Assembly (NCBI RefSeq): GCF_014898055.3
Contig: NW_023604295.1
Location: 98,471,591-98,535,590 of the forward strand
From: Talpa occidentalis
Taxonomy: Eukaryota; Chordata; Mammalia; Eulipotyphla; Talpidae
DNA: 64,000 nt
Reading direction: 5' to 3'
The position numbers were made by a program, and so were the translations under genes. Positions within the stretch are counted from its first letter, which is position 1; every line of letters starts with the position of its first letter. The notes under the pieces were generated by a model. The model worked only from the letters and a program-made list of their open reading frames with translations. It did no database searches and was not told where the DNA came from. Of this stretch, positions 1 through 10,380 are shown in pieces.

Positions 1-215
1 AATGGGGGAGAGAGAGAGATTATAAACTCAAACAGTAAATTGCTACCATTTGATAAGTACTTACTATATGCTTAAGAGCATTTTACATATATTCTCTCAA
101 AACCGTCCAATATTGCAGATGGCATTCTCCCCATTTACCTGTGAGGAAATTAAGGTTAGAGTTAATTTGAAATAACTTGTCCATAATCACCCAGACAAGG
201 ATGGGCCTGCTCCAG
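1..215 (-). repeat. MIR SINE relic
   Basis: Reverse-oriented MIR core: acttactatatgctta, gaggaaattaagg, ataacttgtcc, atcacccag. Confidence 0.65.
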
Positions 216-619
216 ATCCCTTGTTAACTGCTTCCACCTGGGGCAGGAACATATTCACTTGGAAGGGGAGTTCACAGTGTGGATTCACAGGGCCCAGAAT
301 GATGATGAGTTCGCAGAGAAGCCTCTGAGGTCAGGCGAGCAGCAGACACCAGGTGGCACCGCTCAAGGACCAGCGCCACTGAGTTCAGGGACTCTTTTCC
401 CTCTCTGTCCTGACCGCTCTGGGGTCGCCCATATGTCCCTTCCACCATGGCACATCCGCCCACACTCTCCATGAATGGTGTCCCTATTATTCCCAGAGCG
501 TGGAATGTGCAAGGGTCACAAATGGAATTTTTGGGGGGTAAAAGAATTTCTGAAAATTCACCACCACCATTATCACCACTGCGGCCACCCTCTGCCTGCA
601 CACCAGGCGCAAACAGGCC

Positions 620-740
620 TCCACACTCACCAGGGAGTCAGGACACGAGCTCCAGCGGCGTCTGTGTTCTCTCGCGAGGACCCACAGACTCTGACCCAGA
701 ACCCAGCGGGTTCTCCCAGAATGGCGGCACCCAGGAGAAA
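620..740. promoter_or_regulatory. Possible CpG-type promoter near the left edge
   Basis: Within 120 bp: a tctcgcgagg motif (670-679), a YY1-like agaatggcggc (718-728), CpG-rich sequence, and on the minus strand a good splice donor (CCTG|GTGAGTG at 631/630). This could be the start of a minus-strand non-coding exon. Human MRPS22 has a distal alternative start divergent from PRR23A, so that gene is a candidate, but no MRPS22 coding sequence is visible. Confidence 0.3.
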
Positions 741-979
741 GTTCCGCAGTGCATCTGGGAACACGGGAAATTTAGAAAGAAGAGGGGTTGGGTTGGGTTG
801 GGAAAAATCTCAAACAGATCCCCAGAAAGTTTTAGGTCCCTCATGACTGTCACAAACAAGTAACGTCCTTACTTCATGCATAAACCACCCCATATCCAAA
901 CCCCTCAACTGCTAAATGAAAAAGTCCAATCATCAAAGCTCTGGCATGAAAAAAAAAACAGAAAAAAAAAATTTTTTGA

Positions 980-1268
980 GGGCCTTCCTGGTGGCGCAAG
1001 AGGTTAAGCACCACACTATGAAGCAATCCGCAGCCTCTGCAGCACGAGTTCGCTCACCAGCCAGCCAGGGAGTAACCCACATGACGCAGCAGACCTCTCC
1101 TCTCTAACCTGCTGCTCCCCTCAGCAGTGTATTTCACTCAGTCTGCCTGTTCTGCTCCCAACTCTGTCTCTGGTGAATCTTCTCACCCCTCTGCCCCCCA
1201 TCCCCGCATCTCTGGCCTATGCCCTAGCTCTTGTATGCATAAATAAATAAATCTTTTAAAAAAAAAAA
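980..1268 (+). mobile_element. tRNA-derived SINE, older type
   Basis: Head with A box (tggcgcaagagg) and B box (gagttcgctcacc, damaged), then cagcagacctctcc, tgctcccctcagcagtgta, tctctggtgaatc, and an ataaataaataaatc tail. Older type: gaagctat-like stem and gtatgcataaat end. Confidence 0.9.
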
Positions 1269-1269
1269 A

Positions 1270-1546
1270 TGAGGGCTTCCCCGGTGGCGCAGCGGTTGAG
1301 CGCTGGACTGCGAAGCTGCCCGCAGCCTCTGCAGCGCCGGTTCCATCCCCCGCGCCAGGCGAGGGTCCCACATGGCACGCAGACCTCTCCTGCCGCCCGC
1401 TGCTCCCCTCAGCAGTGTATCTCGTCAGTCTGCCTGTTCTGTTCCCTGCTCTGGCTCTGGTGAATTCTCTCACCCTCCTGCGCTTCTGACTGTACCCAGT
1501 ACTTGTATAAATAAATAAATAAATATTTAGAGAGGAAAAAAAAAAA
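1270..1546 (+). mobile_element. tRNA-derived SINE, younger type, inserted in the tail of the previous SINE
   Basis: gcgcagcggttgagcgc head, gcccgctgctcccctcagc body, gcttctgactgtacccagt end, ataaataaataaat tail. It begins directly after the A-tail of the SINE at 980. Confidence 0.9.
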
Positions 1547-2600
1547 TTGAGACGCTTAGAGACAATTCCTAGGCTGCGTGCTGCAGGAATTCTGATTCAG
1601 TGATCTGCAGTAGGGAGAGAATTGGCATGTTCCACAAATGCCCGAACCACTAGCTGAAAAGTCCATCAAGAGAGGCCAGATTTAAACGGCAAGTCCATAC
1701 AAAGGAATGGTATGCAGACCTAAAACTGAGAATATATAGTATGCTGTTTAGTTAAAAGTGACCAAGAGAGCAAACGCGTGGTTAAAGGACAAAGATTGCA
1801 GGGTGTTTCCTTGTCCTCTGGAACCATGAGGAAATACTACCTATCCCAAAATCACTACTGGGTGCTTTCTCCTACATACACTAGATAACGAGTTGATCCA
1901 CACCTTCCCTTTTCTAGCCACAATACACCATGGAAGACATGCCTTTAAGTTGATGCCCAAATCACTGGTACCGACTCCATTTTAAGTGGAGTTTCATATC
2001 CGGGCTTCTGGACAAACAGGTTAATCCTTCTGATGATCATCTGTAAATTTCACTAAAAACAAATACACTTCCTGGTTGTAGTTTAAGTCCAGTTAGATAA
2101 AGTAAACACTCACTTCAGTTGATAGTGGTGTCATAATTACCATAATACTAATTGAAGACATCTAGATATAGAATATAGTGCAGCATGGTACAGTAATAAG
2201 CTGATGGAGCAGGAGCTGCTGATACCACATTCAACCCCAGTATCACTTTGCCGTCCAACCCCGCTGAAAGGATCTCACCATCACTTACGACTTGGGCGAC
2301 AGAAGCATAAGGGTGTCGTTCAAAAACTCACCCCACCATTGGCCCAAAAGAAGAGTGCAGGGTGCTTCCGGGGCAGGGGCCTGGGGGAGGAGGGGCTAAG
2401 CATCTCAGTTCCTGGGGCAGCGTTCCCCTGCTGGGACTCGAAACTCTCAGACTTCCAAATTGATGCTCTGCATCTGAAATCCCCTCCAGGAAAGAAGGCC
2501 CAGAACTTGACGCCCGAAGCCCAGCCCTGGAGAGCAGCGGGTGGCCCGGCCCCCTAGAGGCCTGTACAAGTATTTCCCCACCCTGACCCGCCAACCACAG
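1547..2600. other. No gene recognised
   Basis: Unique-looking sequence becoming GC-rich after 2350 as it approaches the copy 1 promoter. The open frames here look like chance. Confidence 0.5.
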
Positions 2601-2690
2601 GCCCGGCTATTGGGCGGCACAACCCTGTACAGGGCGGAGCCTCAGAAAGGGGCGGAACTTTAGCGTGACATTTTGCGACTTTGGTTCTAC

Positions 2691-2698
2691 TGACGTCA
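2691..2698. promoter_or_regulatory. Palindromic CRE upstream of PRR23 copy 1
   Basis: Perfect TGACGTCA, 275 bp before the ATG, followed by the same CTGYAACTTCATCC context found in copies 3 and 4. GC boxes lie at 2631-2640 (agggcggagc) and 2648-2657 (ggggcgg core), with a reverse CCAAT (attgg) near 2607. No TATA box is seen. CREB/CREM/ATF family factors bind this palindrome. Confidence 0.7.
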
Positions 2699-2972
2699 CT
2701 GCAACTTCATCCGCATCCGGCGTGAGGAACCAGAGTCCAACGCGCGCGCGCGAAGGCTAGCCTCGCTCGGAATCCCCCGGCTGCTGCGCTCCGGGGAGCA
2801 GCCCTCAGGGCCACTAGCACCCGCTGCTCCGCGTGGCGGTGCGTGCTCCTGCGCCCCCGTTGCCCGCAGTCCGCCTGGCCTATCATCGGAGACCTGTCCC
2901 TGCAGGCAGGACCCAGCCCCCCACGCCTTCTGCCAGGCCCCAGAAAGCACCACCTGCAGCACCAGCCGGGTG

Positions 2973-3761
2973 ATGGGCACCCGACCCCGCAGTCCCAGCG
3001 CCTATCCAGCGCCCTGGTGGGTACAACAGCCCGGGGAGCCACACCCTGCCAAGCGCCTGAGATCCCAGGAGCCTGAAGGCCCCGACTTCGAGATGGCGCC
3101 CAGCCTGGCGGACCTCACGGGACCCCAGGCCGCAGGCGCGGTCACCTGCACAGTGGTCCTGGCCGCAGGCTGTGCCCTAAAGGTGCGCCTGGACGACGTC
3201 GACTTGGTGCTGGAACCCGAGCCAACGTCGGTCCTGCAGGTGTCTCTCGGAGCGTACACTCTCGTGCTGGTTCCTGAGGCCCTCCTCGGTTCAGGCGACC
3301 AACACCTTGGAGAGCAGGGCCACTTGCCTGTCGGCCTAGAACCTGGCGCTTTCCTGGGCACCCTGGGAGAAGTTGTTGCCATCGAGCAAGAATTATGTGC
3401 CTGTTCCCCAGAGATCGCCGCCCAAGAGGAGGTCTACGACGAGGAGGAGGACCCTGAGCTCCCGCCACCTTGGATGGACCATGCAGCAGACCCAGTCGTT
3501 GGGCTCCGCCCTGTGGCTGCTGGAGTGTCTAGCCCCTACCCGCAAGGCAGCATCCTAGACCCCTCGCCTTGGGCCCCCACCCCTAGTCCAGAGAGACTCT
3601 CTCCTGGCCGCTATTTCAGCCTCAAGTTGCGCCTTCTGGAGCCTTTTCCCAACTCGCCACTGCAACCGCTACCTCCGTCTCCAAATCCAAGTCCCCAGGC
3701 GCGCCCCCAGCGCCCTCCCGGTCCTCACCCGAAGGCCCGGAGACGCCTGTTCCAGGATTGA
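2973..3761 (+). CDS. PRR23: PRR23 family proline-rich protein, copy 1
   Basis: Intact single-exon frame of 262 residues, close to the length I recall for human PRR23A/B/C (about 262-266). I recognise the family from the N-terminal GTRPRSPSAYPAPWW block, the central segment around residues 60-105 (LAAGCALKVRLDDVDLVLEP, then a hydrophobic LVLVPEALL stretch), and the proline-rich tail ending KARRRLF. A basic AKRLR cluster at 26-30 could be a nuclear signal. An acidic run (about 155-163, YDEEEDPE) is present here but absent from copies 2-4. There is no signal peptide, membrane segment or known catalytic motif. I chose this ATG because it matches the family start, has G at -3 and +4, and is the first ATG after the promoter. 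Its 3' flank does not align with copies 2-4, so it is the most diverged member. Molecular function is unknown. Which human paralogue is orthologous cannot be decided here. Confidence 0.9.
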   Translation: MGTRPRSPSAYPAPWWVQQPGEPHPAKRLRSQEPEGPDFEMAPSLADLTGPQAAGAVTCTVVLAAGCALKVRLDDVDLVLEPEPTSVLQVSLGAYTLVLVPEALLGSGDQHLGEQGHLPVGLEPGAFLGTLGEVVAIEQELCACSPEIAAQEEVYDEEEDPELPPPWMDHAADPVVGLRPVAAGVSSPYPQGSILDPSPWAPTPSPERLSPGRYFSLKLRLLEPFPNSPLQPLPPSPNPSPQARPQRPPGPHPKARRRLFQD

Positions 3762-4634
3762 ACTGCCTCCCATAACCCCTTGCCACCCGGCGGGGAACAG
3801 AAGAGGTGCTTCTGAGAGCGGTATTGTTTTGCAGTCAATTTTCAAGAATTACCGAGGTTGGCTAAGGGACAAATTTCTTTTTTTTAATTCAGGCACTGCA
3901 GAGTTTTGGAACATTGGCAGACAGAAATACCTGAAAGGAAGACCACGTCAGCAGAGAAATACTGCTGGAAATACAGTGACTTTGCAGCATCCAGATTGCT
4001 GCTTAGGTCGTTTTCCCTTGGGCCGCCCTGCCCCCTGGTTTGCGTTGAATCTCAGCACCAGCACTTTTTTCTAAAATTCTGTCCTTTCCCAAGCACTACC
4101 GATGTACCCCCTTTTCTCCCAAATTAGAGTCATTCTTAAGTTTAATGGTTTTGGCCCTTGTTATGTGCTAGTTTATGACAACCTTCTCAACATTTTGTGC
4201 TTTTTATGGTGATTCTGACTCCTATGGGGGATCTAGGAAATACATGTATGTGGACAAATGGTTGTTTGATACAAAACAAGTACAAAATGGGGACCAAAGA
4301 TAATGTATTCTCCTCTTATTAATGACAAAGTTAGCAAAGAATTTAACTGTAATTTTGGGCTTAGGGGATAGAGTGGTCCCCAAAGAACCAATTCTTTTCC
4401 ATTGTCCTTATGTATTTTTAATATATAATTTTCCTTTCCTGGAAAAGTTTGAAATTCTGAAGTTTGTTGTTTTTGTTGTTGTTGTTGTTTTTATAGTGCT
4501 TTAATATTTCTAAAATCCTGAATGTATTTGTACATTGTCACTGGTATACAGAAATAATTTGTTTCTTAAGTTGAGCTGGTATTTAGCAAAATTAACTTAT
4601 TTAATGACTTATTTGTAGATTCTCTTGGTTGACT

Positions 4635-4640
4635 AATAAA
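4635..4640 (+). promoter_or_regulatory. Possible polyadenylation signal, PRR23 copy 1
   Basis: First clear AATAAA followed by a GT/T-rich stretch downstream of copy 1, about 870 bp after its stop. The 3' region does not align with the other copies, so the assignment is tentative. Confidence 0.35.
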
Positions 4641-4675
4641 GACAATGTCTCCAAGATAATGTAACTATCGTCTCT

Positions 4676-4947
4676 TTTTTTTTAAAAGATTTATTTATTT
4701 ATGCATGCAGGAGCGGGGATATAGGCCAGAGATGTGGGAGGTGAGAGGATTCACCAGCTACAGAGTGGGAAACAGAAAAGGCGCACTGACTGAAGTACAC
4801 TGCTGAGGGGAGCAGTGGGCAAGGCAGGAGAGGTCTGCTGCACCATGTGGGTTGCTCCCTGGCCTGCCGGGGATCGAACTTGTGCTGCAGAGTCTGTGGA
4901 TTGCTTCATAGTGCAGTCCTTAACCCCTCGAGCCACCAGGGAGGTCC
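4676..4947 (-). mobile_element. tRNA-derived SINE, older type
   Basis: Reverse-complement head at 4940; target duplication tatcgtctctttt / tatcttctctttt. Confidence 0.9.
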
Positions 4948-5762
4948 TATCTTCTCTTTTCTGACAAACATCTTATATTTTATAAGATGTTTATGTTATA
5001 TATATATTTTATGTTTCCTTAGTCTTTTGAATTGGATATTACTTCAAGTCCAGGTTGAACAGTGTGGTTGATAAGGTGACCCACATCTCATCCCCGTGTT
5101 AATGCAAATGCTTCTAAATTTTGCCATAAAGTATGATCTTTTCTCTCCATGGCCAGTAGATATCCTTTATCCTTATCAAATTATTTTAGATATTGGCACT
5201 GAATTATTCATGTGTGTATCTAGAAAGTAGCTTTGTGGAAACTTTGACTGGGTAACTGGGGTACTACAGAAACCTGGCAACAGAGCAAATTAGACCAGGC
5301 TTGGAGCTTCAGGGTTTTTTATAAAACGAATGCCCACCTGAGGGCTTGAGAAGGGAAAGATTGAAGAGTAATAACTGAAGGGTCACTTTAAGAATTTTAA
5401 ATTTTAATTTTTACATTTTTTTCTGTAGCCATATGATGATTTTTATAATTTCTGATTCGTTCATGTGCTGATTTGCACTGATAGAACAAATTCTAACAAT
5501 GACATATATTTGCATTTCTCTTATTCCAGGTTACTTAGTTGAACTCTAATTCCACTCTGGTTTCTCTTCTTATTTGGTTGGTATTTGTTTTGTCACAAAC
5601 AACCATTTGCACATCACTGCTAATTTTAAAATATCACTTTTGCCAGTTTTGCCTCATTTTTATAATGAAATAAATTATTAGTGACAAAGCCGAAGTCAAC
5701 AAGATGCTTTTTTTGTTAAACAATAATAATAATAACTTTAGATTTAAAACACCCCAAAAGAG

Positions 5763-6035
5763 GGCCTCCCTGGTGGCGCAGCGGTTGAGCGCTGGGTTGT
5801 GAAGCTGCCCGCAGCCTCTGCAGCACCGGTTCGATCCCCGGCTGCTCCCCGGCCACCCCAGGAGGGTCCCACATGGTACGCAGACCTCCCCTGCCGCCCG
5901 CTGCTCCCCTCAGCAGTGTACTTTGGTTCTTCTGCCTGCTCTGCTCCCCGCTCTGGCTCTGGTGAATTCTCTCACCCTCCCACGCTTCTGACTGTACCCA
6001 ATGCTTGTATAAAAAAATAAAATAAATAAATAAAT
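5763..6035 (+). mobile_element. tRNA-derived SINE, younger type
   Basis: Nearly consensus copy with a perfect target duplication aaaacaccccaaaagag on both sides (5746-5762 and 6036-6052). Confidence 0.93.
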
Positions 6036-6091
6036 AAAACACCCCAAAAGAGATGAGTGGATCAAGAAGATGTGGTATATATACACAATGG

Positions 6092-6358
6092 AGGGGCCTC
6101 CCTGGTGACACAAGGGGTTAAGGACAGCACTGTGAAGCTATCCGCAGCCTCTACAGCACAAATTCGATCCCTGGCCAGGCAGTTACACACATAGCACAGC
6201 AGACCTCTCCTGTCTCCCGCTGCTCCCTTCAGCAGTGTATTTCACTGCTGTCAGTCTGCCTGTTCTGTTCCCCACTCTGTTTCTGGTGAATCCTTTCACC
6301 CCCCCCCTGCACCTCTGGCCTGTACCCTAGTTCTTACATGCATAAATAAATAAATATA
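6092..6358 (+). mobile_element. tRNA-derived SINE, older type
   Basis: Inserted in an L1 at acaatgga; its A-tail grades into a 250-bp AT microsatellite. Confidence 0.88.
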
Positions 6359-6595
6359 TTTTATATATATTATGTCTATTTATATAAAATATAATATATA
6401 TTATATATTATTTTATATAATAATATATTATATTATAATATATTACATATAATTATATTATATTATTATATTATATATTATATTTTATATAATATATATT
6501 TTTAAATATAATATGTATTTTATATATTATATATTTTTAAATATTTATAAATAAATATATATTTATTTAAAGATTTCTATATATACACACACACA
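6345..6595. repeat. AT-rich microsatellite grown from a SINE tail
   Basis: About 250 bp of almost pure A/T (tatata, ttatatat, aatatat) starting at the A-tail of the SINE at 6092 and ending in (ac)n. Confidence 0.85.
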
Positions 6596-7410
6596 TACAA
6601 TGGAATACTACTCAGCAATCAAAAAAGAAACTCATGCTATTCACAACAACATGGATAGAGCTGAAAGGGTGTATGCTCAGTGAAATAAGTCAGAAGGAAA
6701 AAAAATATTGGATGGTTTCATTTATAGGAGGAATATAGGCAAACTGATGAAGGGGTCAGAAAAATAAAAGAAAAAACTCTCAGGGAAACTATAGAACTGA
6801 GACATACGGCAGGAAAGGGAAGAAGAGAGGGGTCAAAAAGCAGAGGGAAAAGCGTAAGAAACCATGGTGATGGGTCACAGGTGATTTGGTAGTGAGACCC
6901 GCATGGGGATTACACCTGAGGGGAGAAATCAAATATTACAAAAAATGAACAATGATGTAAAAAATAAATAAATGTAATTTTAAAAATTATTTAGATTTGT
7001 CAACATGCTTTGCCAACTTCTTTGCTCAACTTCTATTCTTGCATTCCAGCCCTTCATTCTTTCCTAACTTTTCTTCTCACCAAAACATATGCTAAAATTC
7101 ATGAGGCCTGTGCGTATGATTCTTAGTTTTGTATGTCTCCAAATATTTCAGTCATAACTTCAAACTTGTATAAGATTCTGCTGGGTCTGGAATTCCAAAA
7201 TAATGCTTAAACTATTACTAAAGATATTGCTCGATTATTTTCCCTACTGTTGATTTTTGCAGGTGAGTTCTTTCATTTGTATTGCTATTCCTTTGTAGAA
7301 GATAAGACTGTTTACTTCAGTCTTTTTCTTGACTTGATCTTCTACACTTTCAACCTGATGTGTTCAGTCATAGAAATTTCACCTGCTGCAACTTTCTAAA
7401 AGTGGAGAGT

Positions 7411-7474
7411 GTTTACGGCCATACCACCTTGAACACTACTAGTCTCATCTGAAACTGGAAAGCCTAAAAAAAAA
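7411..7474 (+). pseudogene. 5S rRNA retropseudogene fragment
   Basis: Matches about the first 57 nt of 5S rRNA (gtttacggccataccacc, then ttgaac, tctcatctga, ggaaagc), followed directly by an A run. It is truncated before the internal promoter is complete. It is an A-tailed retrocopy, not a working 5S gene. Confidence 0.75.
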
Positions 7475-8088
7475 GGAGTCATCAATATCACTTGGACTAT
7501 TGAACCCTTCTCCAATCTCTGTAACTTGTAACAGAGAAAAGGTGGTGGTACTTAGTTCTCTTTCCACATGTCTTTCTCTGTTCCAATCCACTGATTCCAT
7601 CATTACCTATTTTTAAGTTTCTGTTTATGTTCTTTATTAGACATTATTCATTTCAAATACTGCAGTTGTCTCAAGATTTCTAAATATTTGGGGTCTTTTT
7701 TATTTCTACCTGCTCTTATTCCACAACAGTTGGTCAATGTCATATAAACATCTTATTTAATGTTACCTCTTTTTTTCTAGAAGAATTCTAGAATAATTAA
7801 AGCATTCTTATTATAAATTCCATTTCCTCAGAAATAAAATCTTAATTTACATGTACACTTCAAGATACTCCCAGTTCAGTTCCAGATCACAGAAATAAAG
7901 TGAATATTACAATAAAGTGAGTCATACGAGTTTTTCAGTTTCCCAGTACATTTGATAGGTATGCTTGGCTTATAATACAGTATTGTCTATTAAGTGTGCT
8001 TATACTACAGTATAGTCTATTAAGTCTATTTAGTGGTATTATGTCTTTTAAAAAAGTAATATACATTCCTTAGTTTAAAAACATTTGC

Positions 8089-8533
8089 GGGCCTCCCTGG
8101 TGGCACAAGGGGTAAACATAGCACTGTGAAGCTATCCGCAACCTCTGCAACATGAGTTTGATCTGTGGCCTGTCAGGGCACTACCTACATGGTGCAGCAG
8201 ACCTCTCCTGTCTTGCCTGCTGCTCCCCTCAGCAGTGTATTTCAGTCAATCTGCCTGTTCTGTTCCCCACTCTGTCTCTGGTGAATCTTCTCACCCCCGC
8301 ACCTCTCTGCTGTACCCCAGTTCTTTTTTTTTTTAATTTTGAAAAATCTATTGAGCTGATTTTAAAAGAAAACAAAATTCTCAAATTACACATATAAAAT
8401 CGTACCTTATTACACGTAAATTATATTGCAACAAAAACTAACTTCTTAAAAAAACACCACTGTGTATCCGAAAACAAGTCATTGTACCCCAGTTCTTGTA
8501 TGCATAAATAAACAAATCTTTAAAAAAACAAAA
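8089..8533 (+). mobile_element. tRNA-derived SINE, older type, split by a retrocopy
   Basis: Head 8089, body to 8325, tail resumes at 8483. Imperfect target duplication in Tigger1: aaaaacatttgc (8077-8088) / gaaaacacttgc (8536-8547). Confidence 0.88.
8326..8482 (-). mobile_element. Short retrocopy of unknown source inside a SINE
   Basis: 157-bp insert with a run of T at its left end (poly-A on the minus strand), flanked by a perfect 15-bp duplication tgtaccccagttctt (8311-8325 and 8483-8497) taken from the host SINE. This is a standard L1-machinery insertion. The body is AT-rich, has no ORF, and matches no family I know. Confidence 0.8.
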
Positions 8534-9792
8534 ATGAAAACACTTGCTACTGATATAAAATGGCAACCTGCATCTGAGCCTTCAATAAGTCATTACCTTT
8601 TTGTTGCCTCCATGCTAATGGCCACTGAGGGATGGAGGACTTGGTTACTGAAGCTTGGGGTGACTTTGGCAACTTAAGATATCAATGAATTTTGCCATTA
8701 TCAATTGACTCTTCTTTGTGAAAGATTTCTCTGAAGCATGTGATGCTGTTTAATAACATTTTGCCCATGGTAGAACTTCTTTCAAAATTTGAGTCCATGC
8801 TCTTACTCCTTGCACTGTATTATCAACTAGGTCTTATGTTATATTTTAAATTCTTGGCACTTCAAAGTTATTCACAGCATCTTCACCAGGAACAGTTCCA
8901 CTCAAGAAACCACTTTCTTTGCTTATCTATAAGAAGCAACTCCTCATTAAAATTAAAATTTTATCAAGAGATTATAGCAATTCAATCACATCTTCAGGTT
9001 CTGCTTCTAATTCTAGCTCTCTTACTATTTCTACTACATCTGCAGTTAGCCCCTCCACTGAGGTCTTGAATTCTTCAAAGTCACCCATGAGGGCTGGCGT
9101 CAACTTCAACTCCTATTAAAGTTGATATTTTGACATCCCCTATATCAAAAATGTTCTTACTAGCATCTAGAATGGTGAATCCTTTTCAGAAGGTTTTCAA
9201 TTTACTTTGCCCAGATACATCAGAGGAATCACTATAGCAGCTATAATCTTTACAAAAAAAATGTATTTCTTAAGTAACAAGACTTGAAAGTCAAAATTAG
9301 TTCTTAATCCATGGGCTATATAATGAATGTTGTGTTAACAGGCATGAAAACAACATTCATCTCCTTGTACATCTTCATCAGAGCTCTTGAGTAACTTGTT
9401 GTATTAATTGTCAATGAATACTAATATTTTGAAAGGAATCTTTTTTCTGAGCAGTATGTCTCAACAGTGGGCTTAAAATATTCAGTAAACCATGTTGTAA
9501 GCAGATGTATTATAATCCAGTCTTTGTTGTTCCATTTAAAGAATACAGACATAGTAGATTTAGCATAATTCTCAAGGATCCTAGGATTTTCAGAATGATA
9601 AATGGACATTGGTTCAACTTAAAGTCACCAGCTGTGTTAGCCCCTAAGAAGAGAATCAGCCTGTTCTTTGAAGCTTTGAAGTCAGACACTAACTTCTCTC
9701 TAGCTATGAAAGTCCTAGATGAATCTTTCTGTATAGGACTATTTCATGTACAGTGAAAATTTGTCATTTAGTGTAGCCACCTTCATTAATTA

Positions 9793-9830
9793 TCTCAGTT
9801 AGATTTTCTGGCTCAGTTAGATTTTCTGGA
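9793..9830. repeat. 18-bp tandem duplication inside Tigger1
   Basis: ctcagttagattttctgg is repeated twice, with one base between the copies. Confidence 0.85.
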
Positions 9831-9999
9831 TAACTTGCTATAATTTCTCCATCAGCACTTGCTGCTTTACCTTACACTTTTATGTTATGGAGATGACGTC
9901 TTTCCTTAAATCTCATGAACCAACTTTTGCTAGCTTCAAACTTTTATTCTGTAGCTTCCTCACTCTCTCAGCCTTCATGTGATTAAAGAATAACCACAA

Positions 10000-10070
10000 T
10001 ATTTGTTTAAATGAAAGTCTCATCCAGAGTTAGGGTTTTACTGTGGATGAGACTTTCATTTAAACAAATA
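10000..10070. repeat. Perfect 27-bp inverted repeat (hairpin) inside Tigger1
   Basis: Arms 10000-10026 and 10044-10070 are exact reverse complements; the loop is 17 nt (10027-10043). Confidence 0.95.
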
Positions 10071-10380
10071 CTGTGTCTATTTTTTTTATTCAGATCACTA
10101 AAAGTTTCTCCTTATCGGCAATAAGGCTGTTTCAGATTCTTGTGCCTGCGTTTCTTGGAGCAGCACCTTTCACTTCCTTCAAGAACTTTTCCTTTGCATT
10201 TACAACTTGGCTAATTGGTCAGAGCAAGAGGCCTAGTGTTCTGTCTGTCTCGGCTTTTGACCTGCCTTCTTCACTCAGCTTAATCATTTCTAGCTTTTGG
10301 TTTAAAATGAGAAATGTGTGACATTTCCTGTCATGTGAACATGTAGAGGTCATCAAAGGGTTATTAACTGGCCTGATTTA

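Larger units (their letters stand above)
6053..6985 (+). mobile_element. L1 3' end split by a SINE
   Basis: End of ORF2 (aagaagatgtggtatatatacacaatgga | aatactactcagcaatc) followed by 3' UTR and an A-rich tail. A SINE plus an expanded AT tract (6092-6595) interrupts it. Confidence 0.75.

Noticed and set aside
447..863. Overlapping plus-strand frames of 123-138 codons near the left edge
   Set aside because: No recognised homology, conflicting frames in a GC-rich stretch, and no sign of splicing in that direction.
2204..2557. 117-codon plus-strand frame upstream of PRR23 copy 1
   Set aside because: Low-complexity composition, no family match, and it lies in sequence leading into the promoter.
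2970..2972. Alternative GTG start one codon before PRR23 copy 1
   Set aside because: Mammalian initiation uses the ATG at 2973, which matches the family N-terminus; the GTG is leader sequence.
3002..3382. Long minus-strand frames opposite each PRR23 gene (also at 22225-22623, 37572-37970, 43249-43647)
   Set aside because: Mirror frames caused by high GC and codon bias of the sense gene; they change in step with it and have no promoter of their own.
5716..6111. Apparent proteins of 60-130 residues containing strings such as AGSRAGRRTKVHC or AASAAPVRSPA
   Set aside because: These recur at every SINE copy on either strand; they are translations of the repeat.
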